Of a stretch of DNA of 64,000 nt, positions 19,186-28,802 are shown one piece after another. The stretch covers positions 1-64,000 of the forward strand of contig CAZWPX010000017.1 in NCBI GenBank assembly GCA_964636125.1, given 5' to 3'. Source of the DNA: CAJINA01 sp964636125. Its GTDB lineage: Bacteria > Desulfobacterota > Desulfobacteria > Desulfobacterales > CAJINA01. Position 1 is the stretch's first letter; every line of letters begins with the position of its first letter. Under the pieces are notes generated by a model. That model was not told the origin of the DNA. It ran no database searches and saw only the letters and a list, made by a program, of their open reading frames with translations. Both the position numbers and the translations under genes were made by a program.

Positions 19186-20121
19186 TCAGCTAAATCGGAT
19201 CCGCGGGTTAAGAAAGGTATACCCAATATCGGCAATGGTCTGGGTCGTAACGGCAACGCAAACCGCCACCATGGCGCAGGCCTCCAGCAGGGCTATATCA
19301 TTGTTCAGGGAGGCCTCGAGGATCAGGGCACCAAAACCCTTGTAGGCAAAGAAAAACTCGACGACAATAACCCCGGACAGCAGCCAGTTGATCTGCAGCA
19401 TGATGACCGTAAAAGGGGCGATCAGGGCATTGCGCAACGCGTGCTTGACGATAACGGTTCGATAGGGCAGGCCCTTCAACACTGCCGTGCGGATGTACTG
19501 GGAGGTCATTACCTCCGCCATGGATGCCCGGGTCATGCGGGCTACATAGCCAAAATCATAGACAATCAATACCATAGCGGGCAGAATCAGCTGTTTGAAG
19601 TCAAATCCGCCCGACATACTGCTGGTGCCGGGCAGCCATTTCAGGCCGAAGACAAAGATAGCGGAGAAAAAAACCGCGCTGGCAAATTCCGGCACGGAAG
19701 TGGTGATAATGCCGAAAACCGATATCGACCGGTCGAGTTTGGACCCTTCTTTCATCCCTGACAGGACGCCCAATGTCAAAGAGAGTGGAATCATAAGGGC
19801 AAATGTCCAGAAACCCAGGATAGCGGTATTCCACAGCCGGGGCAGCATGACGTCGGCCACCGGGCCTTTAAAACGGATGGATTCTCCCAACTCGCCGGTC
19901 GCAAAATTGCCCAGCCACTTTACGTAGCGTAGCGCAACCGGTTGATTGTAACCGTGCTGCTCCCGCCACAGTTCCCGCTGTTCTTCGTTGGAGAACTGGC
20001 CCAGTACGCGGATCGCCGGGTCGCCGGTGAACTCCGTTTCCAGCAGAAAAAATAGAATCAGCGATACGACAATCATAGTAAAAACCATGAATGCGATGCG
20101 CTTGACTACCAGGGTAACCAT
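19186..20121 (-). CDS. ABC transporter permease, DppB type
   Basis: A 311-residue integral membrane protein. Its N-terminus is typical of DppB/OppB (a long first helix, then the periplasmic GYNQPVALRYVKWLGNFATGELGES segment), and it has the cytoplasmic coupling loop near ARMTRASMAEVMTSQYIRTA. It forms the channel with the DppC-type protein. GGAGGAG lies close before the ATG. Confidence 0.95.
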   Translation of the reverse strand: MVTLVVKRIAFMVFTMIVVSLILFFLLETEFTGDPAIRVLGQFSNEEQRELWREQHGYNQPVALRYVKWLGNFATGELGESIRFKGPVADVMLPRLWNTAILGFWTFALMIPLSLTLGVLSGMKEGSKLDRSISVFGIITTSVPEFASAVFFSAIFVFGLKWLPGTSSMSGGFDFKQLILPAMVLIVYDFGYVARMTRASMAEVMTSQYIRTAVLKGLPYRTVIVKHALRNALIAPFTVIMLQINWLLSGVIVVEFFFAYKGFGALILEASLNNDIALLEACAMVAVCVAVTTQTIADIGYTFLNPRIRFS

Positions 20122-20166
20122 TTTGGCTCCTCCTAAGATGGCGATATATCTTTTTTACAAGACAGA

Positions 20167-20195
20167 GAAGGGAGAGCCTGCCGGGCCCTCCCTTC
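20167..20195. terminator. Intra-operon hairpin between substrate-binding protein and permease genes
   Basis: GAAGGGAG and CTCCCTTC form a perfect 8-base stem, with further partial pairing inside. It sits in the 94-base gap after the substrate-binding protein gene. On the minus strand it is followed by an A-rich, not T-rich, stretch, so it more likely stabilises the upstream mRNA or attenuates than terminates fully. Confidence 0.45.
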
Positions 20196-20215
20196 CGCAA
20201 AATTACAAGGCCTGG

Positions 20216-21925
20216 CTAACCCAGGGAGACCTTGTGGAAACGATAGTAACGGGTTGGATGCATTTCAAAACCCTTGACATTGTCGCGGATCGCCGTGAAC
20301 ACCGCCCGGAAGAACGGCTGGACCAGGACGGCGTCATCCTGCAGAATTTTCTCAACCTTCTCCATCTTGGCCCGGCGATCTTCAACATTAAACGTCGATT
20401 CCGCTGCGATCAGGGCGGCATCAAACTCGGGATTGGCATAGCTTGACTCGTTCCAGGGCACCCCGGTGCGATAGGCCAACCCCAGAACCATAACGGCCAG
20501 GGGCCGGTGGGTCCAGGAGGTCAGGCTCAGCGGCGCCTTGGTCCAGACATCCCAGTATTGCGCCTGCGGCATCAGGTTCATTTTGATGTTGATCCCGGCC
20601 TTGGCCGCATCCTCTTTCAAAACGGCCACCGAGTCTTGCTCCCAGACGCCCTCGGTATTCCCCACATTGCAGGTCAGTTCAATGCCGTTGGGATAGCCGG
20701 CCTCGGCCAGCAGCTTTTTCGCCTTGGCGATATTCTGCTTGAACGGCTTCAGTTTAAAATATTCGGGATGAATCGTGGCGACGTGGTGGTGTTCCGCGAC
20801 GATCCCCAGGCCGCGATGGGCGATGTCGAGCTGCCGCCGGGCGTCACAGGTCAACTGCACGGCCCTGCGGACACGTTTATCGGTAAACGGTTTTTTGTTG
20901 ACTTTCATGCGAATCACGCCGGTCTGGGTCGATGGAATCTCAACGACATTGATGCCCGGAATGCTTTTGGCGGCTTCCAGGGTGGTCAGGTCCAGGTTGT
21001 AGATGCCGTCCACCTGTTTTGAAGCGATGGCGGCCAGGTAGGCGCCGGCATCCTGGCCCAGGTCGACAAAGCGGATCTCGTCAAGATAGACGTCACCACC
21101 CCAGTAGGGCGCATTGCGCTTTTTCAGAACCGCCAGTTCACCCACCCTGAATTCGGACAGAGTGTAGGGGCCGGTGCCCACCGGGTTCTTGGACAGATCC
21201 CCGCCCTCTTTTTCAAAATCGCGGTGCACGATGGCAGTAGGATAATTGTACAGGTTCTCGGGAATCGACAATACCGGCGATTTCAGGTTGAGCTGCACGG
21301 TATGATTATCCACCTTCTCCACAGCGTTTTTGATCATGCGCTTGATCGGCTTGCCTTTTTTATTCTTCTTGCCGGTCTCCTCCAGCATGGCGTCGAACAG
21401 GCCCAGGTTGGAGGATCCTGTTTTGGGATCAAGCCAGCGGGTGAAATTGAACACGACATCATCGGCAATGAAGTCATCCCCGTTGGACCACTTGACCCCC
21501 TTGCGCAGATGGAAGGTCCAGGTCTTCAGGTCGTCGGAGGCATTCCAGCGGGTAGCCAGGCCGGGGCGGGTTATGTTATCCGGGCCAGTCTCGACGAGGT
21601 ATTCGACAATATGCCGGGAAACGATGGATTTCTGCGTCCAGGAATAGGTGGCCGGGTCGGCCATCTCCTGTACCTGCATACCAAACTTGATGACGCCGCC
21701 CTTTTTGTGGCTGGCGGCCATGGCGGATGACACCATGTCCGGCAGCACATCCTTCCCCAGTATTTTGGATGCCAGGCTGTAGGCAGCCGTCGCGGATACG
21801 CCGAGCAGTGTGGTCGTACGCAGGAATTCGCGCCGGGAACATCTGCCTTCGGACAGCGCTGTTTCCATGTGCTCCACGCCGGGGTGCACTTTCTGGATGG
21901 TCGGGTCCTTCTTTTCAGTCGTCAT
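20216..21925 (-). CDS. ABC transporter substrate-binding protein, SBP family 5, Tat-exported
   Basis: A 569-residue extracytoplasmic solute-binding protein of the dipeptide/nickel/opine type. The N-terminus carries a twin-arginine motif, CSRREFLRTTTLLG, followed by a hydrophobic stretch, so export of a folded protein by Tat is predicted. The body has the family blocks FHLRKGVKWSNGDDF and NPVGTGPYTLSEFRVGE. The ATG at 21925 is preceded by GGAGGAGG and replaces a longer in-frame start at 21973. It is the first gene of the ABC operon. Family 5 binders take peptides but also opines, sugars and quaternary amines, so the ligand is open. Confidence 0.93.
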   Translation of the reverse strand: MTTEKKDPTIQKVHPGVEHMETALSEGRCSRREFLRTTTLLGVSATAAYSLASKILGKDVLPDMVSSAMAASHKKGGVIKFGMQVQEMADPATYSWTQKSIVSRHIVEYLVETGPDNITRPGLATRWNASDDLKTWTFHLRKGVKWSNGDDFIADDVVFNFTRWLDPKTGSSNLGLFDAMLEETGKKNKKGKPIKRMIKNAVEKVDNHTVQLNLKSPVLSIPENLYNYPTAIVHRDFEKEGGDLSKNPVGTGPYTLSEFRVGELAVLKKRNAPYWGGDVYLDEIRFVDLGQDAGAYLAAIASKQVDGIYNLDLTTLEAAKSIPGINVVEIPSTQTGVIRMKVNKKPFTDKRVRRAVQLTCDARRQLDIAHRGLGIVAEHHHVATIHPEYFKLKPFKQNIAKAKKLLAEAGYPNGIELTCNVGNTEGVWEQDSVAVLKEDAAKAGINIKMNLMPQAQYWDVWTKAPLSLTSWTHRPLAVMVLGLAYRTGVPWNESSYANPEFDAALIAAESTFNVEDRRAKMEKVEKILQDDAVLVQPFFRAVFTAIRDNVKGFEMHPTRYYRFHKVSLG

Positions 21926-22244
21926 GATGCTACCTCCTCCCACATTGTTAAGTTGTTTGGAAAGTTCACGCATTCAATCGGTCAATGATTATAAAAAAGA
22001 TATCCAACAGTAAGGATGAAATACCTCCGGTATCGAGACCTGCGTAGAGTTGTTTGGTTATTGGTCCCGGACCGTGCCTCGTGTGTCGGTCCTTTACGCT
22101 GGGTTGTTTACAGGCAGAAAGAGTTTATGTTTTTCGAGTATGTCAACTTACGGTCTGCTTGTCAAGATACGGAATTTGCAGGTTTTTCCGATAAAGCACC
22201 ATTGATGAACAGACAATCCGCGCCATCTCCTACGATGCATGGTT
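21926..22244. other. Intergenic region upstream of the ABC operon
   Basis: These 319 bases lie between the substrate-binding protein start and the end of the next flavoprotein gene. I see no convincing gene, no strong hairpin and no clear promoter pair, though the promoter of the ABC operon must lie here. Confidence 0.4.
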
Positions 22245-23552
22245 TTACCCAATTACCGAAAAACTGGATTCTTCGTTTATTTCACGGTTCCGGCTGAAAA
22301 AACCGATGTTCAACGTGTAATCAATATACTTCATGCGGTACTGCAGCGGCTCCCTGTCGTGATCGCGGCCGCTTTCACAGTATTGAACCAGGTCAGACAT
22401 GAACGCTCCGACCACCGGCGCATTCTTGTACTGGTTGCCGCTCGTACCGACAGCCAGGTAGTATCCGGGCAGGCTGGACTTGTCATAGATGGGGTACCAG
22501 TCATCCGACATATCGTACAGATCGACCAGCCCCTGCATCCGGTTGGGGATGGGCAGATCCGGGAGTCGCATGGCTTCCCGCATAACCTGAGTGCGCGCCT
22601 GATCGGTAAAATCGAGATTGTAATCGTCGGGGTCTACATACTCCAGGGGGTCGCAAGCGGGTTCTTCGCTGCCGATCAAAATGTGATTGCCGGTTTCCGG
22701 CCGGGTATAGACCCCGGTGTCGCTGTCGGACGTGATGACACCGGTGTTTTCCCAATCCACCCCTTCCGGACTGGGTACATGGGCCACCTCCACCCGCAGG
22801 GCCCTGGTTTTGATGTTCATCTGGTCCGTGATGCCGGCCATTTGATTGATGCGACTGGAATGGGGCCCGGCCACATTGATCACCACGGGCGCTTGCAGTG
22901 TCTGGCCGTCATTCAAGGCAACGCCTTTAACCCGCCCGGCGCTTTTCATAATATCCACAACTTCGGCGTTGAACAGAAATTCAGCGCCCAGATTCCGGGC
23001 GGCCATTTCCACGTTGTGGGTCGACAGCTTGGGGTCACTTATATACCCGGATTCAGGCGCATAGACCGCCCCGTTAACCCTTCCGCCGGTGGGTGTCCCG
23101 AAATCCGGGTCATCCATCAATTTTTGCGGAGAATAGAGTCGCATATCCGGTTTGGGGAGATAACGTTTTATCTCCTCCGGATTAAGTTCACGGTAGCCGA
23201 CCCCCAGTTTGTCAAGGGAGCCCATAACCTTTACCAGGTTGTCGTTAACCTCGGTTTTAAAAACCAGGGCTCCGGTGTTCTTGTAATGGGCCAGGCCATC
23301 GGGATCCTCGACATTTATATAGCGGGGCCAGTCAAGCCAGTAGTAATAGCCTTCCCGGGCCAGGGCGACCCCTTCGGGTGATGAGTAATAAAACCTGATG
23401 ATGGCACAGCTGCCGGAGGTGGATCCGAACCCTGAACCGCCCAGTTTATCGACATTCAGGGTTTTAAAGCCCTTAAGGGTCAGTTCATAGGCGATGCAGT
23501 TGCCGATAATTCCGGCCCCGATAATGATGGCATCATATCTTCCAAGCGTCAT
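22245..23552 (-). CDS. FAD-dependent oxidoreductase, DAO family (sarcosine oxidase beta-like), paralogue 2
   Basis: A 435-residue protein closely resembling the flavoproteins at 4426-5733 and 32754-34091: IIIGAGIIGNCIAYEL, KTLNVDKLGGSGFGSTSGSC and YYYWLDWPRYI at the N-terminus, SGNQYKNAPVVG near the C-terminus, and the same final FSRNREIN...SSFSVIG tail. It is an amine-oxidising DAO family member with unknown substrate. The ATG at 23552 has GGAGAG seven bases upstream, better than the in-frame upstream ATG at 23573. It lies between the ABC transporter and the second mttB-like gene on the same strand. Confidence 0.85.
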   Translation of the reverse strand: MTLGRYDAIIIGAGIIGNCIAYELTLKGFKTLNVDKLGGSGFGSTSGSCAIIRFYYSSPEGVALAREGYYYWLDWPRYINVEDPDGLAHYKNTGALVFKTEVNDNLVKVMGSLDKLGVGYRELNPEEIKRYLPKPDMRLYSPQKLMDDPDFGTPTGGRVNGAVYAPESGYISDPKLSTHNVEMAARNLGAEFLFNAEVVDIMKSAGRVKGVALNDGQTLQAPVVINVAGPHSSRINQMAGITDQMNIKTRALRVEVAHVPSPEGVDWENTGVITSDSDTGVYTRPETGNHILIGSEEPACDPLEYVDPDDYNLDFTDQARTQVMREAMRLPDLPIPNRMQGLVDLYDMSDDWYPIYDKSSLPGYYLAVGTSGNQYKNAPVVGAFMSDLVQYCESGRDHDREPLQYRMKYIDYTLNIGFFSRNREINEESSFSVIG

Positions 23553-23708
23553 GTATATCTCTCCATAGTTCAAAGTTCGATGTTGAGTGTTAGATGTTCA
23601 TCTTTTCAAACTTTGAGCATCTTTTCCGAACAGCCAATTATCGCTGAACTGGTCCGAAGGACCCGGTTTTTGAAGCTGAAATGGAATACCCCCCAGCGTC
23701 ACACGGGG

Positions 23709-25189
23709 TTATCCTTTCTCTAATTTAGTCAGGATCTCCTTTTCGCCTTCTTTTTTCAACCTTTCCAGTTCCGAAATCACCTTGTCGCTTAACGGTTCGG
23801 GTTTGTGGGTTTCCGAAATCATCCGGACTTCTTCTTTTACCCGGTCTTCCATTGACGGTTTGCCTGATGCAATCCAGGCATCAATGGTCTGCCTGTTCAG
23901 AAGCCTGGAGGTGCTCAGTTCATTTCTAAAATGCTGCAAGGTATGCTTCTGAGTCATAAAATGACCACCAGGTCCCACATCTTCTATGACCTGTCTGGCC
24001 AGGGTTTCTCTTGTTACCGTGATGCCCTTTACAAAGCGTTTCGTCATACCGACCACTTCGTTGCCCANNNNNNNNNNATTACCAACTGCTCAAGGGAACA
24101 GGCCATGCCCGATGCCAAATAACCGACGTCATGAATCAAATTCAAGCCGGAGAGCCCCTGGCTCAATATCGAGAAGGCACTTTCAAGACCTGCCTGGGCA
24201 TCCAGCAATTTTGAATCCGAGGCACCGGCAAGACCCCAGGTGGGCAGGTTGAACGACCGCGCCACCTCTGCCTGGGCGGCAATGGCCAGGCTATTTTCCG
24301 GTGCCGCGACTGTCATGAGTGCTGTTCTCATATCGAGGATGCCGACATTGCCGCTCATGGCAACCGGGCACCCTTTTTTCCGCAACTGGGCAATGGTGAG
24401 GTGGATAAGTGATTCGGCTGTGATCTGGGCAATAAGTCCCGCCATGGTAACCGGTCCGGTAGCGCCCGCCGAAACCGTTGAACCCGGCAGCTGAGGCATA
24501 AACCGGTCAGCTGCCACGAAAATCCGCTCAATGACCTCATCCGGAAAGAAAAGGGGGGCAATGGGTTCCGGGTAAACAATAATAAACGGTTTCTCTCTTA
24601 AACTTTCCTGTCCCCCGGCAATCACAGCCGCCATCTCGTAAACATACTCGCATCCCAGAGCGGAGTATCCGATAAAAACAGCCGGTTTGGTGGTATTGGA
24701 AAACAGGGCTTGCATTTCATGGACTTCCGCGGCATTCCCGGGCACATCCTGGGCAGTCCCCATGGGCATCACCCAGTCAATGTGCTCACAGGCATCGGCT
24801 ACTTTTGCCCCCAGTTCAATATCCTTAATCGTCGTCGGCCGGATTTCACCACTGAATGCATCCCGTGTGTTCGGACTGGCCGTGGATGTGCCGTAATAAC
24901 TTTTTTCGCCTTCCACTTCCATTGCCCGCCGACCATTGCGGTCATAAATGGTCCAGCCCTGGGGAGTCGTAACCAGGCACTCTTCAACAATATACCTGGG
25001 AATTTTGATATTGTTGTCGTGCACCCACGCGCCGGCCTGTTTCATCATTTTGTGAACTTCTTTGTGCAGGCATTTGAACCCCACCTTTTCAATAATATCA
25101 AAGGCCGCCTGTTTTATTTCCCAGATCTGGTCGTCCGTCAAAATCTGCATACTGACGGACCGGTTTTGCGTATTTGAAGACTGTATCAA
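23709..25189 (-). CDS. MttB-family (non-pyrrolysine) methyltransferase, copy 2, interrupted by an assembly gap
   Basis: The two halves of one MttB-family gene flank 10 N bases at 24068-24077. The N-terminal half ends in SGMACSLEQLV and the C-terminal half begins GNEVVGMTKRFVKG, which together match the HEQFVIDDEIIGN region of copy 1. Restoring the frame needs a gap length of 2 modulo 3, so 10 N is a placeholder. No in-frame amber codon is seen in the known sequence. A TTG start at 25189 is favoured: GGAGG lies 9 bases upstream and TTG overlaps the TGA of the AOR gene (TTGA). An ATG at 25150 is the alternative and has no ribosome binding site. No corrinoid protein lies next to it, so it may share the one at 8520. 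Confidence 0.85.
24068..24077. other. Assembly gap (10 N)
   Basis: Ten ambiguous bases inside the second mttB-like gene. Comparison with copy 1 suggests only a few bases are really missing. Confidence 0.99.
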
Positions 25190-27063
25190 GGTTGCTTTCC
25201 TCCAGTTTGACTTGGGCCCTGAACCGGTTCCGGGGGGATGCCCTTCTCGCTCCACCCCATGGCGCTGTAATAATCCTGTAACATGGTTTCAAATTTTGCC
25301 CGGGTTAATCCCGGCTCACCTTCCCGGCTGAAAAACATGTCCGGGAGTTTGTCCTCGATATCTCCCGGGGCATGCCGGATGTTGAACAGTTTCTCGAGGG
25401 CGGCGATTTTTTCCCCGGTTTGAAAAAGATCCGCCCGGGTACAACGCAATCCGGTGAGCCCCTTGAGAAGCCGGATTTCATGCTCAAGATTAAAGGATTT
25501 TAACAGCGTTAGGACCGGCACTTTGCACAGTCCCAGACAATCGACCAGGATATTGGTGGTGACGGCCTTTTTTACCAGCTGCCCCTTGGCCTCTGTTGAT
25601 TTTATATTCACTGCTTCCCGGGTTCCGAATTCTTTTTCGGCCTCGGCTTCCGTCCAGCTGTATTCAAGGGAGGCATACACGTTGTTATAATCACCGCCCC
25701 GGCTGGATACCGCATAGCCCAGCGCGCTGCCCATGATGGCGGACGGGTGATAGGCGGTCAACTCCAACCCCTTGACGTGCGCCGCATGCGCAAAAACGCC
25801 ATTGCCGATAGTCGCGGCGGTTCTGCGGATACCCTGTGCCAGAATTTTTCCCAGGCCCTCGCCCGCCACCATCTGGTGCAGCAGCCTCTCCATCACATCC
25901 GCATTACCCCAGCTAAGATCCAGATCCCCGACCAGATGGTCGGGCAGCAACTTTCTTTCATAAAGGTCCATGGCAAAAGCAATGGCCGTGGACGCCGACG
26001 TGGTGTCCAGCCCCAGGCGCCCGCAGAGATTGTCCAACCGGGTGATCTGGCCCAGGTCAAAAAGGCCGCACTTGGGCCCAAGGTTGATGACCGGCTCGAA
26101 TTCCGGACGTGTGAACAGTTGTTCCGACCTTTCTTTATTCAGCTTAAGCTCGGCCTTGCACTGCACCGGGCAGCGAAAGCAGCCGCTGGACCGGACCTTG
26201 CTGGCGCCCAGCTGCCGGCCATCTATTTTTTCAATCTGCCGGGTCCCGATGCGGCCATAATTCTGACTGCCCATGATTCCGAAATCGTTGGCCCACTTCA
26301 CATATCCCGCCCCGCCGAATTTGGAGAAGAAATTGAATTCGTCCGATTTCTTTATAGCGGTCGCATAGGTTTTGACAGCCGCTTTCTGGGTGGGTGTGTC
26401 GGCCGAAAAGTGCGTGCGGTCGCCCTTGGTAATCACGATAGCTTTCAGGTTTTTAGAACCCATGACCGCCCCCATCCCGGTTCGGCCGGCGGCATGGTCC
26501 TTTTCGGTCATAATGGCTGCAAAGCGAACCCGGTTTTCACCACCGGGACCGATGGCCAGAACCCTGATTTTGTCATCTGGGCGGGATTTTTTTAAGACGT
26601 CCTGGGTTTCAAAAGTATCGAGCCCCCACAGGTGGGCGGCGTCTTCAAGCCGGGCACCGGCGGTATCGATATGCAGATAAACCGGGTGGGACGACTTGCC
26701 GGTGATGGCGATGGAAGCCACGTTGCAGGAACGCAGCCAACGCCCGGTATACCCGCCAATGTTGGAGCTTCCCAATATGCCGGTCAAAGGTGAGAGAGCG
26801 TTCACGTGCAGCCGGGCCGAACCCGGTGCCGACGAGCCTGTCAGGAAACCGCAGGAAAACAACAGCACGTTCTCAGAGCTAAAAGGATCTGTTTCACGGG
26901 CAAGGTGATGGTAGAGATACCAGACATTGAATCCGCGCCCGCCGATATACGCCAGCCCGGATTCGGGCATGCCGGAGAAATGGCACTGCTTTGAACTGAG
27001 ATCGGCCGTAAGCAGGCGGCCGAATTGTTTTACCGTATCTATCTTGCTTTCTCCTGTGGTCAT
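25186..27063 (-). CDS. Aldehyde ferredoxin oxidoreductase (tungsten/molybdenum-bispterin type)
   Basis: A 625-residue AOR family protein. The N-terminal half has GRGFNVWYLYHHLA, the pterin-contacting GSSNIGGYTGRWLR block and MGSKNLKAIVITKGD. The [4Fe-4S] ligands are Cys295, Cys298 and Cys302 in CFRCPVQC, with a fourth Cys likely in VDCLGLCKVP. Length matches the family (about 600-630). AORs oxidise aldehydes to acids with ferredoxin as acceptor. Here it is translationally coupled (TTGA overlap) to an mttB-like gene, so the aldehyde may come from amine degradation. No ribosome binding site is seen; a perfect 14-base inverted repeat begins 12 bases before the start. Confidence 0.93.
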   Translation of the reverse strand: MTTGESKIDTVKQFGRLLTADLSSKQCHFSGMPESGLAYIGGRGFNVWYLYHHLARETDPFSSENVLLFSCGFLTGSSAPGSARLHVNALSPLTGILGSSNIGGYTGRWLRSCNVASIAITGKSSHPVYLHIDTAGARLEDAAHLWGLDTFETQDVLKKSRPDDKIRVLAIGPGGENRVRFAAIMTEKDHAAGRTGMGAVMGSKNLKAIVITKGDRTHFSADTPTQKAAVKTYATAIKKSDEFNFFSKFGGAGYVKWANDFGIMGSQNYGRIGTRQIEKIDGRQLGASKVRSSGCFRCPVQCKAELKLNKERSEQLFTRPEFEPVINLGPKCGLFDLGQITRLDNLCGRLGLDTTSASTAIAFAMDLYERKLLPDHLVGDLDLSWGNADVMERLLHQMVAGEGLGKILAQGIRRTAATIGNGVFAHAAHVKGLELTAYHPSAIMGSALGYAVSSRGGDYNNVYASLEYSWTEAEAEKEFGTREAVNIKSTEAKGQLVKKAVTTNILVDCLGLCKVPVLTLLKSFNLEHEIRLLKGLTGLRCTRADLFQTGEKIAALEKLFNIRHAPGDIEDKLPDMFFSREGEPGLTRAKFETMLQDYYSAMGWSEKGIPPEPVQGPSQTGGKQP

Positions 27064-27638
27064 CGGGTTGATGAGAAGCTATCTCAAATGAGCTTTTTGA
27101 GATAGCTTCAAGTCTGTGAAATGTCAACTATTGATACTCAATAACCTGGATGAAGATATATTGCCGATTATTTCTTGAATATCGACAACCTAACTTTCTT
27201 TTTGGCGCTTCTGGCACTCCCGGTGGAATACGGCCAGCCCTGCTGGTTACCACCGGGCGGGTTCATTAGGGAACAGCTATTAGGTTCATGGGACCGGAAA
27301 TCAAACAAGCGCAAAATGTACGCAGAATGCGGATTCAAAGGCCTTGCATCGCTGGAAACTGAATCTGACGGGCATTTTCTTTTCCGGGCGGAGCAGTTCG
27401 TGATTTCCATCAGATTTGATGAAATCTTTCACAAGAAACCAATACTGTCAATACAAAAGATTTTCATTGATACTTTTCATTACATTTTTGGGCATACGGG
27501 GCTAAAAATGGCAACAACCGGCCACTTTGCCGCATTTTGACAGCCTGGCCTGTCAAAAATTTATCAGGAGCTTGACACTGCACACCATAAATGTAACAAA
27601 GTTAAAAGTTTAAACTCTGCATAGCCGCGGGAGAACCC
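27064..27638. other. Divergent control region between AOR and RpiR regulator
   Basis: A 575-base stretch without a supported gene. It holds a perfect inverted repeat (27075-27109), an ATTACATTTT element (27479-27488), its reverse form ATGTAACAAA (27591-27600) and TTGACA at 27572-27577 without a good -10. The two overlapping open frames (27175-27540 and its opposite strand) lack ribosome binding sites and recognisable motifs. Confidence 0.45.
27075..27109. promoter_or_regulatory. Perfect 14-base inverted repeat in the AOR leader
   Basis: GAAGCTATCTCAAA, a 7-base loop and TTTGAGATAGCTTC. It ends 12 bases from the AOR start codon, so it could be an operator or an mRNA hairpin controlling translation. 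It has no T-run that would make it a terminator of the AOR message. Confidence 0.5.
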
Positions 27639-28505
27639 ATGGGTAACGACGCAACCTCCTTGAACCTGGCGATAAAAAAGCACTATCCCGACCTGACCGC
27701 CAAGGGTAAACAGCTGGCTGAATTCACCCTGTCAAACCCCGAGAAAGCCGTCTTTATGACCACCCGGAAACTGGCCACGGCCGTAAACGTCAGCGAAGCC
27801 ACGGTGGTCCGTTTCGTCCGGCAGCTGGGATACGCAAGCTACGGGCTGTTCATCGAGGCTCTGAAAAAGCTCATCGATACCGAACTCACCTTGATAGACA
27901 GGAGCCGGCTGGCCGACTCGTTTGTGCGCAGCGAGGATGCTGAGCTTGAAAGGATTTCCAATCAGGATATTGAGAACATCCGGGCCATGATCAAGACGAT
28001 TGATTTATCAGAAGTCAAGACAATCCGGAAAATTTTAAAGGAAGCGGTCGCCGTCCATATTATCGGTTCGCGGCTTTCTTATGCACCGGCGTTTTACATG
28101 GGTTGGACCCTGGCCAAGCTCCGCAAGAATGTCAATATTTTCAGGGGGAGTGACCGCACGACAATTGACCGGCTGATTTTTGCCTCCCCAAAATCAGCGG
28201 TGGTGGTTATCGCCACCTCGCGCTATCCAAATGAATTGATTAGAATGGGCAAGCTGGTCAAGCGCCAGAAGCTGAAGCTGATCCTGCTGACCGACAGTTC
28301 GGCCTGCCCGCTGATCCAGTTCAGCGACCATGTCCTCATTGCCCCTTTAAAAACCATACCCTTTCTGGGCAATCCGACTTCCCTGATCTGCCTGATCAAC
28401 TACCTGGTGCATTCCCTGGCAGCAGATATAGGCGACAAACTGAAACCCCACCAGGAAAAGCTGGAAAAGGCCTACCTGGAAAATGATATCCTGTTTAACT
28501 ACTAA
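27639..28505 (+). CDS. MurR/RpiR family transcriptional regulator, copy 1
   Basis: A 288-residue regulator with an N-terminal HTH_6 domain (residues 1-80, KLATAVNVSEATVVRFVRQLG as recognition helix region) and a C-terminal SIS domain (about 125-265, IIGSRLSYAPAFYMGWTL, then VVIATSRYPNELI). SIS domains in this family usually sense phosphosugars. It is similar over its whole length to copy 2 at 39799-40671, including the conserved C-terminal ENDILFN tail. It is divergent from AOR and mttB copy 2 and probably controls them. Confidence 0.93.
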   Translation: MGNDATSLNLAIKKHYPDLTAKGKQLAEFTLSNPEKAVFMTTRKLATAVNVSEATVVRFVRQLGYASYGLFIEALKKLIDTELTLIDRSRLADSFVRSEDAELERISNQDIENIRAMIKTIDLSEVKTIRKILKEAVAVHIIGSRLSYAPAFYMGWTLAKLRKNVNIFRGSDRTTIDRLIFASPKSAVVVIATSRYPNELIRMGKLVKRQKLKLILLTDSSACPLIQFSDHVLIAPLKTIPFLGNPTSLICLINYLVHSLAADIGDKLKPHQEKLEKAYLENDILFNY

Positions 28506-28768
28506 GTGAACCGCGCCCAGGACAGCATTGACAAAAAAGACATCGTTCCGGTAAGCGGCGCCTTGATTCTGTTCTTTGGACTGGGGGCCTGCCTGGGACC
28601 GGTGCTGTCAGGTTCGGTTTGCCTTCGGTTGCACAGTATCGTTTTAACCAGGAGTATGCCCATGTCGGTGTTTATCCCGTAGCCCATGGAATCCGTACCG
28701 AATCTACGCCCTTGCTGTCACTGTACCTCTGGCACGGGGGGGACCTGGCCCAGAAATCTCATATTTAA
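28506..28768 (+). pseudogene. Remnant of an MFS transporter C-terminus
   Basis: Directly after the regulator stop, the frame from GTG 28506 encodes RAQDSIDKKDIVPVSGALI followed by LFFGLGACLGPVLSG. This matches a membrane segment of YcaD/YfkF-like MFS permeases, where a loop precedes a GLGACLGP-type helix. After about 37 residues the match is lost. A second frame ending at 28768 resembles a hydrophilic permease tail (TPLLSLYLWHGGDLAQ). There is no start signal and the frame is broken, so this is best read as decayed DNA. Confidence 0.4.
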
Positions 28769-28802
28769 TAGAGACGCATCAAATATCTTGTCAGGAGAAC
28801 TT

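Noticed and set aside
23570..23640. GATGTT-rich repeats upstream of the DAO flavoprotein at 22245
   Set aside because: Only a short, irregular, simple-sequence stretch; no clear unit or second copy.
27168..27540. Overlapping open frames on both strands in the AOR-RpiR region
   Set aside because: No ribosome binding sites, no domain pattern, and the strand choice is ambiguous; most likely chance.
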